From Monoraphidium neglectum (Eukaryota > Chlorophyta > Chlorophyceae > Sphaeropleales > Selenastraceae): a stretch of DNA of 18,218 nt. Below the pieces are notes generated by a model. The model made no database searches, was not told where the DNA came from, and saw only the letters and a list, made by a program, of their open reading frames with translations. The number at the start of each line of letters is the position of its first letter. Position 1 is the first letter of the stretch. The stretch lies in assembly GCF_000611645.1 (NCBI RefSeq), contig NW_014012817.1, positions 2,483 to 20,700 on the forward strand, given 5' to 3'. Positions 1 to 10,081 of this stretch are shown here, piece by piece. The translations under genes were made by a program, and so were the position numbers.

Positions 1-865
1 CCGGCGGGTGCGCTGGGTGGCGCGCGGAAGGACAGCAGGCAGCTCAGTATCACGAGTCGAGGCCGCCTAGCGGCGCCTTTGGGGCCGATGCGCCGGCCGG
101 GTCTGTCGCTTCAAGGAGAGGCGTGGCTTGGCAACCCTCCCGCTTGCCGGCCGCGACAGCATCTGCTGCTGCGCGCCCGCGTGGTGCGCGCTCCCGCGGC
201 AAGCCCCCAGGAAATCCAAACAGCGCGCCGTCCGTCAGAGGACGCGGGCGCGTCCTCGTACGCAGCGCCGCCCCCGATGCTTGCGGGCTGGGCGGCGCTG
301 TCGCATGCCACGCACGCGCGGCCGCCCACCAGCTGCAGCACGATGCCTCGGCCGTCGTAGATGCCCACGGCGCCTGACCCGCTGTCCGACACCGGCTGGA
401 CTGTCAGGTTGTGGGTGAGGGCGAGCCCAAGGACCAACTGGTTGGCGCCGTATATGATGGATGCTCCCAGCTCCTGGGGCGGGCCGCCGCCGTATGTCAT
501 CTCGCGCGTGCGGCCGCCGGGGGCAAGGCCGCGCTCGAAGCTGCGGGGACGAGGGGGCGTGCGGGGAGCTGTGTCGAGGTCGGGGATGGGGCCGCTGTAA
601 CTGCGTGCGGTAATGGGTGCTGCTGCGGCTCACGGTCGAGTGCGCTGCAATAAGACTAGGCAATTGAGCATGCGTCGTTTGAAAATTGAATGTCCTCTCA
701 CACTGAGACATGGGCGGTGTCATGGAGCTCGAGCAGGAAGGACGTCGCCGCTGCACCGCCGACGCCAGCGCCGATCACGGCCACGCGCGGGCGGGATGGC
801 TGGCCATAACATACACTGGCAAATATCAGGGCTATGTATATGCTGTGCACTAGCAACCGCGTCAT
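1..865 (-). CDS. Prenylcysteine oxidase / farnesylcysteine lyase, 5' part (gene runs off left edge)
   Basis: FAD-dependent enzymes of this family cleave the thioether of prenylcysteine released when prenylated proteins are degraded. Exon 1 is 865-702. It encodes a likely secretory signal peptide (residues 1-21, hydrophobic IYIALIFASV core) and a Rossmann FAD motif VAVIGAGVGG (GxGxxG glycines 32, 34, 37). A GTGAGA donor at 701 joins a CAG acceptor at 541, phase 2, giving VSVFERGLAPGGRTREM, the expected second strand of the FAD fold. Exon 2 starts at 540 and carries ELGASIIYGANQ and GIYDGRGIVLQ, which match the ExGAS-xx-N and GI(W/Y)DG segments of plant and animal prenylcysteine lyases. The exon 2 end is unsure: a GTGGGC donor at 329 fits the homology, but the frame stays open to about 114. 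Most of the catalytic body must lie left of the window. The family call is firm; the exact substrate is inferred. Confidence 0.8.
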
Positions 866-1064
866 GATCGTCCAGATCGCGACGTGATCATTTACCCAAT
901 AAGTGTTCCGTACGCCGCGAGGAATGGCTCAAAAACTTGAGACATAAACTTTAAAAAAGTGTAATGTTACCGGATACACACTCACATTAGCGGTCTCCGC
1001 CACTCGTCCAACCCGCTTGTAAGCACATTGGCGCTGCTTGAGACCTGCGACTCGACTATCCTAG
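866..1064. promoter_or_regulatory. Shared promoter between two divergent genes
   Basis: This 199-bp gap separates the start codons of the prenylcysteine lyase (minus) and the DUF1499-like gene (plus), so it must hold both 5' UTRs and both core promoters. It is more AT-rich than its surroundings. A TTTAAAAAA stretch at about 950-958 is the only TATA-like element I can see; it lies about 110 bp before the plus-strand ATG. A TAG at 1062-1064 is in frame directly before that ATG, which fixes 1065 as the first usable start on that exon. The regulatory role is inferred from geometry only. Confidence 0.5.
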
Positions 1065-3667
1065 ATGCTCTTATCCCAATGGCGGCGCGCCAGCGCCATA
1101 GCTGGTGGCGACATGGCGTGTTGCGGGCAGGGGCGACGACCTCACCTCGCGCCCCGTGCTGCGCACAGCCCCGCCAGCAGCAACTCGCCCGAACAGCCTC
1201 CTGCCCCTGGCCCTGAGGCGCCGCAACCCCTGCCACTCCACCGGCGCTCCGCGCTGCTCTCGGGCGTTGCCGTGGCCGGCGCGCCACTCGCGGCCGCGGC
1301 GGCAGCCTCCACCATCCCCCCGCCCCCAGCTGAGGTGGGGGAGGTGGGCGGCACCCTCAATGACTGCGGCATCGATTCCATCAGCTGCGCGTCCTCCATG
1401 AGCGATGACGTCCGATTTTTCTACAACCCCTGGGAGTATGAGGGCGGCAGGGCGGCAGCTATCGAGAAGCTGATCCAGGTACTCACCGTCGGCTCTCGAC
1501 ACACCCCTCGCACTTGCAAGCTCACAACGCCAAGCAGCCCCCTAGCAACCGAATCGCTGTACCATCCTTTCAAATCCTGAGAGTTGTATATATTCGTTCT
1601 GGCTTCATCAACGAGCTTCTCCAACGCCGAACGTGCAGCATCGGGCCCTTGGCCCTCAATCTCCCCCCCCCCTAAAATATCCCCCTCTCTCTCCCGCTTT
1701 GACCGTTTTGACCGCAGGTCGCCACCGGCGGCTACTACAATCCCGGCCTCAGCCGCGACGCCCTCAATGGCTCTGTCGGCATCAGCCGCGGCGACGCGGC
1801 CGCCTTCATAATGGGCACGACGCTCACCACGATCTCCGGCCGCCCGCCGCCGGAGCGGCCGCGGCAGCGGGTGATGGCCGACTTTGTGGCTTTCGACGGC
1901 CGGCTGGTCGACAGGCACACGACAGAGGTGCGTGCGTGTGTGTGCACGCGTGCATATGCATACGTCAAGTGCCCACCCCCCCGTGGGCGGAGAATCATAG
2001 CGCCGACGCGGTAGCCTGCCAGCGGTTGGTGACGCGTCGCCGTTGCTGCAAATGGTGTCGGCTCCGCTGTTGCATGGCCATGCGGGGACCGAAACAAGCA
2101 TCCTTGCTCCGAATAAGTCATTTTTCTGGCTGTATTTCGATTTTCTTTCAATGCTGCTGCCCCCCGCAGGACGGCTCTGAGTATGTCTGGGTGGTGTTTG
2201 GGCTGCCGGAGGGCTACGTGGAGGACGGCAGCAGCAGCAGCAGCAGCAGTAGCAGCAGCAGTAGCAGCAGTAGCAGTAGCGACGACGACGACGCGGCCAG
2301 GAGCGCCGCGGCCGCGGCTGCAGGGGTTGAGGCGGAGCCGGGGCGCGAGGGCGGGGGCGCGGACGGCAGCGGCGGAAGGGATGAGGAGCAGGGGACGAGG
2401 GAGGCGCAGGCCGCGATTTCGGCGGCGACCCGGGCGCCGCGGGGAGACAACGCCGGCGGCACCGGCGGCCCTGCCGCCGGCGTCAGCGGCGCGGCGATCG
2501 GAGGAGCGCCGGCCGGCCCGGCCCCGCGCCGCGCCGGCGGCGGCGGCGGCGGATCTTCCTTGCAGGAGGTGGACCCCTCTCAGATCATCGATGCAGAGTT
2601 TATCTTCCCGCGCGGTGAGAGGCCGTCCCTCAAACGAATGAGATGAAATGAGTTGAGCCCCAGCCTTCAGAGTGGGGGCCGCGCCCGCAAACAGAATCCT
2701 GGGACGAGACCTCCTCGCAAGCTTGCGACGTGTGCATGTCTGCGCTTGCGATGGCGCTGACGCGCCGCCGCACGCGCAGGCGACGACATCGTGAACGTGC
2801 GCGCCGCGTCGCGCGCGGAGCCGGGGCTGGAGCGGGGCCGGCTGGCGCTGTCTTTCGAGCGCGGGGTCGTCCTCGAGAGGTGGGTGAAGGGATCAAAGTG
2901 GCAGCCGCCGGCTCAGGGCGAAGAGCGGCGAAGCGGCCTGTCACGGCCGCCGCCTGTGCCGCTGCCGCGCGTTCTGCCACGGTGTTGCCCGCCTGGCGAT
3001 GGGTGTGGCGGCTGCTGGCTGCAGATACACGGGTCCTGGCCCCTAAACCCTGTTCAAGGTTTTGCATCCTCCCGGCCGCGGCCGCGGCCGCGCAGGAACC
3101 AGGCGCGGGCGCGGCTGGAGGAGCTACGAAAGGCGCTGCGGTGGGAGGTGCGCGGGGGCAGCTCGGGGCGTGCTTCGAAGCCCCCTCCCCGGCGAGATGG
3201 GTGCACTTGCGCTCAGTCGTCCGCGGCTGGCGAGGTGTCTGGGACGGTGGGCCGCGTCCTGCCCTCTGCCCAAGTTTCTTTTTTCCCAGCTTTTGCAGCG
3301 CGAAGTCCCCGCCCTTCTGACCAGGCGAGCTGCGTCGCTCCAACATCCACTTCGGATGCCGTCCCACTCGTACGGTCGCACACAGCCCCCTCGGCCCCCC
3401 TTCCCCACCCAACCACCGTCCCCGCCCCCGACCCCCAACATGCACAGTGATGGCCCTTGAAGTGTCCAATCCCCCTCCACCCACTGACTCACTGCAGGCC
3501 CCCCCTGACCGTCGCGCCCCCTCCAACCGCGTCACCAGGTCGTCCCAGTCATGTCTGATGACGACCCGAAGTTCAACAACGACCGGCCCCTCTTCTTCGA
3601 GCGCTTCTTCTCCCCCTTTGTCAGGCTGCCGGGCCAGCAGCAGCAGCCCCCACAGCAGCAGCCCTGA
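1065..3667 (+). CDS. DUF1499-like protein, predicted thylakoid lumen (6 exons, 449 aa)
   Basis: Exons: 1065-1478, 1718-1927, 2170-2614, 2780-2879, 3096-3147, 3539-3667; every junction is phase-consistent and uses GT-AG. The N-terminus looks like a two-part plastid/lumen signal: a basic, S/A-rich first 60 residues, twin arginine R60-R61, a hydrophobic stretch 63-80, then an AAA cleavage-like site. The mature part begins with a DUF1499-style SCASSMSDDVRFFYNPWEY (residues 107-125). It ends its core with DAEFIFPRGDDIVNVRAASR and NQARARLEELRKAL, which match the family's VDDVEFLF...RSASR and terminal N-R-x-R helix. Between the halves lies an insertion of about 110 residues (about 229-339): 17 Ser, 4 Asp, then Gly/Ala/Glu-rich sequence. 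The tail carries VRLPGQQQQPPQQQP. DUF1499 has no firmly known function. The family call rests on motif memory and needs a profile search. Confidence 0.75.
2230..2280 (+). repeat. AGC/AGT trinucleotide tract coding for 17 serines
   Basis: Seventeen in-frame serine codons, AGC interrupted by AGT at several places, followed by four GAC (Asp) codons at 2281-2292. It lies in exon 3 of the DUF1499-like gene and forms an acidic, probably disordered and phosphorylatable linker. The mix of AGC and AGT suggests an older or selected tract rather than a fresh expansion. Confidence 0.9.
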
Positions 3668-3864
3668 GAGCCGCCGGGCACGGCGGCGGCTGGCGTCGAA
3701 TGCGGGGGCTGCCGAGCTGGGCCCTGTGACACACACACGTGGTCTTCTGGTGTCAATTGGTAGGCCAGTTCCAATCCTTGCTGGGGCATGCGGCCCCAAT
3801 CACAAATTCCCCAACACGATAAATCCTGCCTTTCACCATCGACCATGGCATCGTTAAACTCAAG

Positions 3865-3869
3865 TGTAA
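3865..3869 (+). terminator. TGTAA poly(A) signal, DUF1499-like gene
   Basis: TGTAA lies 198 bp after the TGA stop at 3665-3667. This pentamer is the common chlorophyte polyadenylation signal. A second TGTAA at 3968-3972 lies just before the CTG tract and could be an alternative site. Confidence 0.55.
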
Positions 3870-3972
3870 CTGCAGCAGCCCGGGCGCGCTGACAATGTGT
3901 GGCGGCTTCGGTGCCACGCTGCAAGGTGCCCGGGATTGACTGTGCCAGGGAGGGGCACCGCTCCTCTTGTAA

Positions 3973-3976
<4 letters not shown>

Positions 3977-4045
<69 letters not shown>

Positions 4046-4060
4046 CTGCTGCTGCTGCTG
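3977..4060. repeat. (CTG)21 GTG (CTG)6 trinucleotide repeat
   Basis: Twenty-one uninterrupted CTG units run from 3977 to 4039, then a single GTG, then six more CTG units to 4060. The tract lies in the gap between two converging genes: the plus-strand TGTAA signals are at 3865 and 3968, and the minus-strand signal is at 4145-4141. The translated strings of Leu, Cys, Ser or Ala in this stretch are repeat translations, not genes. Confidence 0.97.
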
Positions 4061-4140
4061 GAATACGGCAAAGATCTAGGCAGTAGTAAATGAGCTCAAT
4101 GATCTTGCACAACAAACCACGAGCAGACCGCAAAAGAAAT

Positions 4141-4145
4141 TTACA
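4141..4145 (-). terminator. TGTAA poly(A) signal, MFS transporter-like gene
   Basis: TTACA on the plus strand reads TGTAA on the minus strand, about 376 bp after the transporter TGA stop at 4523-4521. The span 4146-4520 is therefore read as 3' UTR. I see no other feature in it. Confidence 0.55.
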
Positions 4146-4520
4146 ATGAGTCAGTTTTGAACTGACCAACATGTCAAGCCATGTCAGCTCAACGAAGGAA
4201 GGTTGCTACCGTGTTGGTGTTCTTTTGAGGTGGCAGGTGCATTGATCGTGCGCAGCGGCAGCGGTGCCTAAGCGACGCCCGCCCAGGACATAAAATAAGT
4301 GCCCGCCAGTTTGTGGAATAGCTCAACTCTGGAGCAACACAAAAAAAGTGCCGAGTGAGGCATGACTTTTTCAGCAGCAAGGAACAAGTTTTGACAGAGG
4401 CGTGGACGCGATGCTGATCGATTTTTCAGTGCACTTGCTTGACCAAAGAGGCCAACAACTCCCAACAACCCCCATCTTGAACGCCCACGCAATCACAGCA
4501 CCAGCCAGTGTTGAGGTCCG

Positions 4521-7500
4521 TCAATCAATATGCCTCGTCATAAGCTCGTGATGCCCTGCTTGCCCAGCTTCCAAGCAGCCGCCCTCCGCACCTCCAAGAG
4601 CTGCAGCAACCCCAAAATCGGCCTCCAGCGCGGCCGCCGTCGCATCAAAATCCGTGGCCGCCGCGGCAGCTGCAGCTGCCGCGGCCGCGTCCCCGGCAGC
4701 GGCGGCGCCCGCGGCCGAGGCGGCGGCCGCCGACGCCATTGCTCTGAAATCGACACATGCCGACTCTGCCGCCACCGCCGCCGATCCCGCGTCTCCCGCC
4801 GCCGCTGCGGCGCACGCAGCAGCCGCGGCCGCGCCAGCCGCCGCCGCGACGACCGCCTGCTCAACCTCCGACATCTGCATTTCCACACCCAGCTGCTTTG
4901 TCACGCTGCCATCCGCGACTGTGCTTCCCGCCGCCAGCGCCTCGGGCCCACCGCCGCCCCTGCCGCCGGCGCCGCCCGCACGCCGCGCCCCTCGCCGTCC
5001 AAGGCACCACAGCAGCGCCCTCGCCGCCGGCTTCGGGGGCGTCCGCATGACGCGGCCAAAGAAGGCGCCCCAGAACCAGTGGGCGGCCCACTGGTCAGGG
5101 ATCGACTCCAGTGGCATGCCTGTGGTCTCTATCATGAAGAAGTGGCCGAACGGGACGGCCAGGAACATGAAGGCAAAGCCCATCACCAGGTTGACTGTGC
5201 GGGGGTTCCAGCAGAGCAGGGGGAGGGTGGCAAAGCTTGCGATGCCCTGAGAGTGGAGGGGAAGGAAGGGAGGGGGAAGAGGGCTTGTTTGTGTATCAGT
5301 CTCTGTGTGTGTGTGTGTGTGTGTATGCGTGCGTTTGTGTGCATGTGTGCGTGTGTGGTAGAGAGAGTGCGTGTGTGCGTGTGTGTGTGTGTGTGTGCGC
5401 GTGTGTATGAGCACGTGTGTGTGTGTGTGCGCGCGTGTGTGGGTGAGAGAGAGAGAGAGAGAGAGTGTGTGTGTGTGTTCGTGTGTGTGTTTGTGCGTAT
5501 TTGTTTGTGTGCACACTTACATGTGTGCAGGTGTACGTGCACGTGCATGCACACGTGCACACCCATGCACCTGTCGACTGCCCTCACAAGCTTGCTTTGA
5601 TATCGGGAACACGCGCCCTCCCCACCTGCATCACCAGCATCAAAGCCATGCACAAGCCTGTCCCCATGGCCCTGGTGGCCAGGCTGTGGGTCTCGGTCAC
5701 GTACACAAAGAAGACAGTTGCAGAGCCCATGCCCACGAAGAGCTGCGCAGGGGCAGCAGGACGCGGGGCGGAGAGCAGGCTGTGGGCTGTGGGCAACAAA
5801 CACGCGGTCAGCGCAGTGCGCAAGGGCAGGGGCGCAGCCCTCGAGAGTGCAGGTGGGCGTCCGCCAGCTAGTTGGAGGGTGCGCAAGCGGGGGCGGGCGG
5901 GGAGGGAGGGTGGGACAGCGCACAGCCGTTGAAGTCAGGTGTTTAGCGGTCGAACTGGAATATGTGTGCAGGATGCCATGGGCAGCCCACACGCAGTTGT
6001 CATAAGCGTGTCCAAGCGAAGTGCGCCTGTTGCCAGTCCGTGCGCACGTGCGTGCACACCCACAGCCACACCCACAGCCACACCCACACACACACGCGCA
6101 CACGCACACGCACACGCACACGCACAAGCACACACATACACATACACACACGCACACCACTTCACACACACACACACACACACATTCCCCCCAGTACATG
6201 TACATCCACACGCGCACTCACGGCTTCCCCACCCACAACCAAAAACACCAAACCCAGTCGAAACAAAGCCGAGGCCGCGCACAAACATGAGGGCGAAAAC
6301 CGCCCCCGCCGCCCAGGACACGCTGTTGGCCTGTCGGATCGTCGCGGAGTCCAGCCGCACCACCACCGCCGCCGCGGCCAAAAACGCGGCGCCGACGCCG
6401 CCGCAGCCGGCCATGAACAGCGGCCGCCGGCCGGCGCGGTCGATGAGGAGGCAGCCGATGGTCGCGCCTAGGCAGGTTTTGAGGGGCGGAAGGGAGGGAT
6501 CGAGGGGGCTGAGCGTCGCAGGCTGCTGCCTGTGAGCAGGGTGATTTGGCTGTGCCCGTGTGGGCAGCCAAATACCACCACCTCAGCCGCCGTTTGGTCC
6601 TGGCACACCAAGGACCCAAATCCAACATCGGCGCCGGCTCTCCCGCTGCGCTGTCCCAGGCGCACTACCCGTGGGTCCGACCAGATGCGCATCAGCGCAC
6701 GCCCCCACCTGCGAGGAATGCCACGTTTATGATGATTGATGCCAGCATGTCGGCCTGCTGCAGGCTGAGGGTCGTGCCCATTAGTACGGGCAAGGCGAAG
6801 AAGCTGCCGGGAAGGCGGCGGGGACGCGAGCGAGGGGAGGGTTCGGCAGGACGTCATCATGTTTGCGTGCAAGATTTTGCCCGCACGCGTGCGTGCAAGT
6901 GGATGCTTAGGTGCGTAGATGAGTGTTTGTTTGCGCGCGTGCATGCATGTGCAGGTGGGAGGGTGTGAAGGCGCTGGGCAAGGGGCCCTACGAAAAGGGC
7001 ATGCACATGCATAGCAACAAACTGAGAGGCGGGACCAAGCCGCTCTTGAACAAAGCCACGGCCCGGGCGCCAGCCGGCACCGGCTCTGCGCCCCGGGCCG
7101 CGCAGGAGTGGCCCCTGAATCTGCAACGGGGGTTGCAACAGCCCACGCACGCCCGCGCGTGCTCGCTTACCGCAGGCTGCCCGACCAGGCGTGCGCCCCG
7201 CCCAGGAAGACCCCTACGATCAGCGAAGGCACGTGCTGCGGCCGCAGCAGCAGACGCCAGCGTTGGCAGGTCCCGGTGACCTGCGGGCAAGGGAGGGCGA
7301 ATGGGCGCCCGCGAGCAGGGCTTGGCGCATGAACAAGCAGGGCTTGACGGCCGGGGTGCTGGGGCGGGGCTTAGGGACGTGCGGCCTGCCGTGGCATGGC
7401 CAACAACGACCGGACGGTAAGGGCAGGGGGACCACGGGGCAAGCACCGTTTGGGAAGGAGGGCACACGGCACGAGAGGGCGAGCTTGGTGCATGCGTGAG

Positions 7501-7655
7501 CCCGGCGGGACGGAGAGAAGGCCATGTGAGGGGAGGGAAGAAGGGAAGAGATGGGATGGGCGGCATTCACCTGCAGGTCTGCGTCGTTGACGAGGTGGCC
7601 CAGCTCGCGGTCGATGTGGGGGCTCCTGGGGACACAGAGTGGGTGACATGGTACG

Positions 7656-7698
<43 letters not shown>

Positions 7699-8996
7699 AA
7701 GGTCGGGGTAGGTGTTGTGCGTGGACTTCATACAGGCGCAGCTGTGGAGTGAGAGCATGGGTCGATGCAAAATCGCGAGAGCCATTATGCTGAGTGTTCA
7801 GCGCTCATTTACACGAGCGTCTGGCAGGGGGCGACAGCCGGTGCCCCACACACCATGGCCCCCGCAGCTGCTGCAGCGCCTGGCGCCCTTCGTTTATCTT
7901 CCCGCGCTCTGCGGCGGCGCAGGGGCGGGGCCGCACAGCCGCGGGGTATGAGGACAGGCAGGGAGCTGGTGCGGCCGGCGGGCTGGGGAACAGGGCATCA
8001 GCTTCCAGTGGGCGTCGCAGCACCAGCCGGGAACCCTCCGCTTCAATGTTGTCAAGCATTCCCTTGTGCGCTCCCTTCATCATTCGTCGTCCCCTTGCCC
8101 CTTGCCCGAGCGCGCCCTCGTCTAGCTCGTCATGCGTCCGTCCAAGACCCCTCAAACCTATGAGGCTGGCCGGCGTCTCGGGCATCCACACGACACACAG
8201 GAGCACCACCAGCGCCGGCCACAGGGCCCTGCATGGGCCAGCGGCCCCGGGGAACGGGGCGCGGACGCGAGTGGGCTGCCACGCAGGGGCGGCGGCTCAA
8301 CCCGGGGGCACGGCCCCCCGAGGAACTCGCACTTTGCGTCGAGGCCCTCGCGCGCTCACATCCAGCCCTGCAGAAGACCCGGCCGCGCATGGCTGGCCGT
8401 TGGCGGGACTGCAGGGCGAAGCCACGCCCTGATCGGTGCAGGGTGCGCGGCGCCCCGCCGCACCAAACATGGACGAGCCGCCACGAGCTGTGGTTCTTGA
8501 GGCCGCCGAAGCCGAACGACAGCAGCCCTGTGCACATCAGGCCCAGCCCCTTGCCGATGGTGACAACGGCGGCCAACTGACCCCGGGTGGCGGGCAGGGA
8601 CACCTCAACAACCTACTTAGGGTGTGGGTGGGCACATGCACCTTTAAGCCACGAGATAATGTGTGGGGTTGACGCTGCGATTGCCATGTTGGGAAAGTGG
8701 TCCAGGATGCAGCGCACCCCGCCCAGGCCGTCTGCATGCGGCCGCTTACGACGAGCCCTCATACACGCGAGCGCACCTCCAAGGTGACCGCCTGCAGCAG
8801 CAGGCCGCTCGCGAACCCGTCGCACACGCGGGCGAGCCAGGCCATTGTTTGCGCCACTGCGGCCGCCATGAGGACTTCCCCTAACACGAAGCACGCGACG
8901 CCTGCAGGCGGGCGGCCGAACGGAGGGATGGCGGAGGCAGTCAGCCCGGGGGGCTTGAGGAGCGGGGGCGGGCAACGTATGTGCATGCAATTAAGG

Positions 8997-9039
<43 letters not shown>

Positions 9040-10081
9040 GATGTACGAGGGTGTGCATGCCAGCGTTGAGGGGTATGCAAGGGCACGGGCGACAGGGAGA
9101 CGGCGTCAAATTGCGGCGCAGCCCCGACACGCTCGCGAGCACTTGGGTCGAGCCAAATGTCAGGGGGAAAGGGAGGGAAACACGCATGCCGCGCACAGCG
9201 CCCTGCACCTACGTCCCCGCCGTGCCCTCCCTCTCGCGTGGTCCAGCCAGGCTCTCGTAATGAGGGCACAGCACCGAAGCGCATGCAGCGCTGGCGCGCC
9301 GTCGCGGCGGTCATCAGCCCAGGCGGCGCATTAGGCTGACGAGGCCCTCACCAATCGCGACCCCCGCGCGGCGCCCGAGCTTCTGCGTGATGGGGGACGC
9401 CCCCAGCGCCCCCGCTACGCCGCTGAACGACTGCAGGGCTATGAAGGCGATGAGTCGCTGCTGGTCAGACAGCGTGCACACGTCCCCCCTGAAGGCGCTC
9501 GAGTAGTCGGGGAGGCGGCCGTGCGTCTCCGGAAAATTCCTGCGGGACGAGAAGGGGCACGCAAGGGCGGGGTGGCGTCTTGGGGCCTTAGCCAGGTGGC
9601 TCAAGCCGAAGCAGTTCGGAGGAGCGGGTGGAGGCTAAGGCGGTCGCCACGGCTGGTTGATCGGGCAGCAAGCCAGCCCCACAGGCGCACTGTTCAAGGA
9701 AGGGGGGCAGGAACACAAGAGAGGAGGTGCCGCTCGTCCCGATGAGGAAGCCGATGCTGCCGGCCATCCACACCACCAGCCAGACTGCATGGGGGGCGCA
9801 CGCATCGGGGGCGGGGAGGCGCATGCGGGCGCATGCGGCGGGCGCGGCGACCGCACGTGCTGGGTGGAGTCGTTTGGGGTTGCATGTAGCATCCATGTGC
9901 GCGGATGCGGAGCCGCGCAGTCTGAGGTCAGGATTGCTTAGGGTCCGACAGCTGGGATCCGAGGCAGTAATCACCGTCGTGCGCTTGCGAGGGGGGGCTC
10001 ACCCGGCGGCGTGAGGTGTGCCTGCAGGCAGCAGCGCCGGCGCGGCCGTGGCAGCTGTGCTTGCAGCCATTGCAGCGGCAT
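4521..10081 (-). CDS. Divergent MFS sugar-porter-type membrane protein (13 exons, 682 aa)
   Basis: Exons 5' to 3': 10081-10003, 9784-9691, 9539-9352, 8901-8777, 8612-8464, 8228-8158, 7908-7854, 7625-7571, 7280-7171, 6803-6709, 6467-6283, 5742-5626, 5246-4521. All 12 introns are GT-AG and in phase, summing to 683 codons with the stop. The start at 10081 is the ATG in frame with the first splice; ATG 10070 is out of frame. The order of segments matches plant/algal hexose-H+ symporters (STP/HUP type): [12 protein letters not shown] (about 109-121), [11 protein letters not shown] (about 165-175), [11 protein letters not shown] (228-238), [12 protein letters not shown] (about 345-356), ETTGMPLE and HWFWGAFF near the domain end (about 510). 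Expected topology is 12 membrane helices. The sugar- and proton-binding residues are replaced (see findings), so transport of sugar is doubtful. After about residue 512 comes an alanine-rich tail of about 170 residues, much longer than usual. The family call is firm; the substrate is unknown. Confidence 0.88.
5304..5516. repeat. TG-rich compound microsatellite with GA run
   Basis: Pure (TG) from 5304 to about 5324, then mixed TG/CG/GTAT units, a (GA) run at about 5445-5465, then more TG to about 5516. It fills much of the last transporter intron (5247-5625). On the transcript strand it reads CA/TC. Long Val/Cys or His/Thr open frames here are repeat artefacts. Confidence 0.95.
6055..6184. repeat. 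CA-rich compound microsatellite
   Basis: CACAGC, CACACC and CACGCA units followed by pure CA to 6184, inside transporter intron 5743-6282. On the transcript strand it reads TG, which is opposite to the tract in the next intron downstream. Confidence 0.95.
7657..7695. repeat. (TG)19 microsatellite
   Basis: Near-perfect TG dinucleotides in transporter intron 7626-7853, about 30 bp from that intron's acceptor. The transcript reads CA. Confidence 0.95.
8999..9038. repeat. (GT)20 microsatellite
   Basis: Twenty uninterrupted GT units in transporter intron 8902-9351. The transcript reads AC. Confidence 0.95.

Noticed and set aside
2630..3799. 389-codon minus-strand open frame
   Set aside because: Lies antisense to exons 4-6 of the DUF1499-like gene and its introns; no recognisable domain.
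3532..4172. Poly-Ser and poly-Ala open frames on the minus strand
   Set aside because: They are translations of the CTG/CAG repeat plus 3' UTR sequence.
4530..5600. 356-codon plus-strand open frame
   Set aside because: Antisense to the last transporter exon, then runs into the TG microsatellite. Its Arg-rich and Cys/Val-repeat composition is an artefact.
5183..6217. 344-codon minus-strand open frame with Cys/Val and His/Thr repeats
   Set aside because: Translation of two dinucleotide tracts in introns. The real exon in this area (5742-5626) is read in another frame.
10003..10070. ATG at 10070 as the transporter start
   Set aside because: Its frame enters the next exon out of phase; ATG 10081 gives the phase-1 end that the next exon needs.
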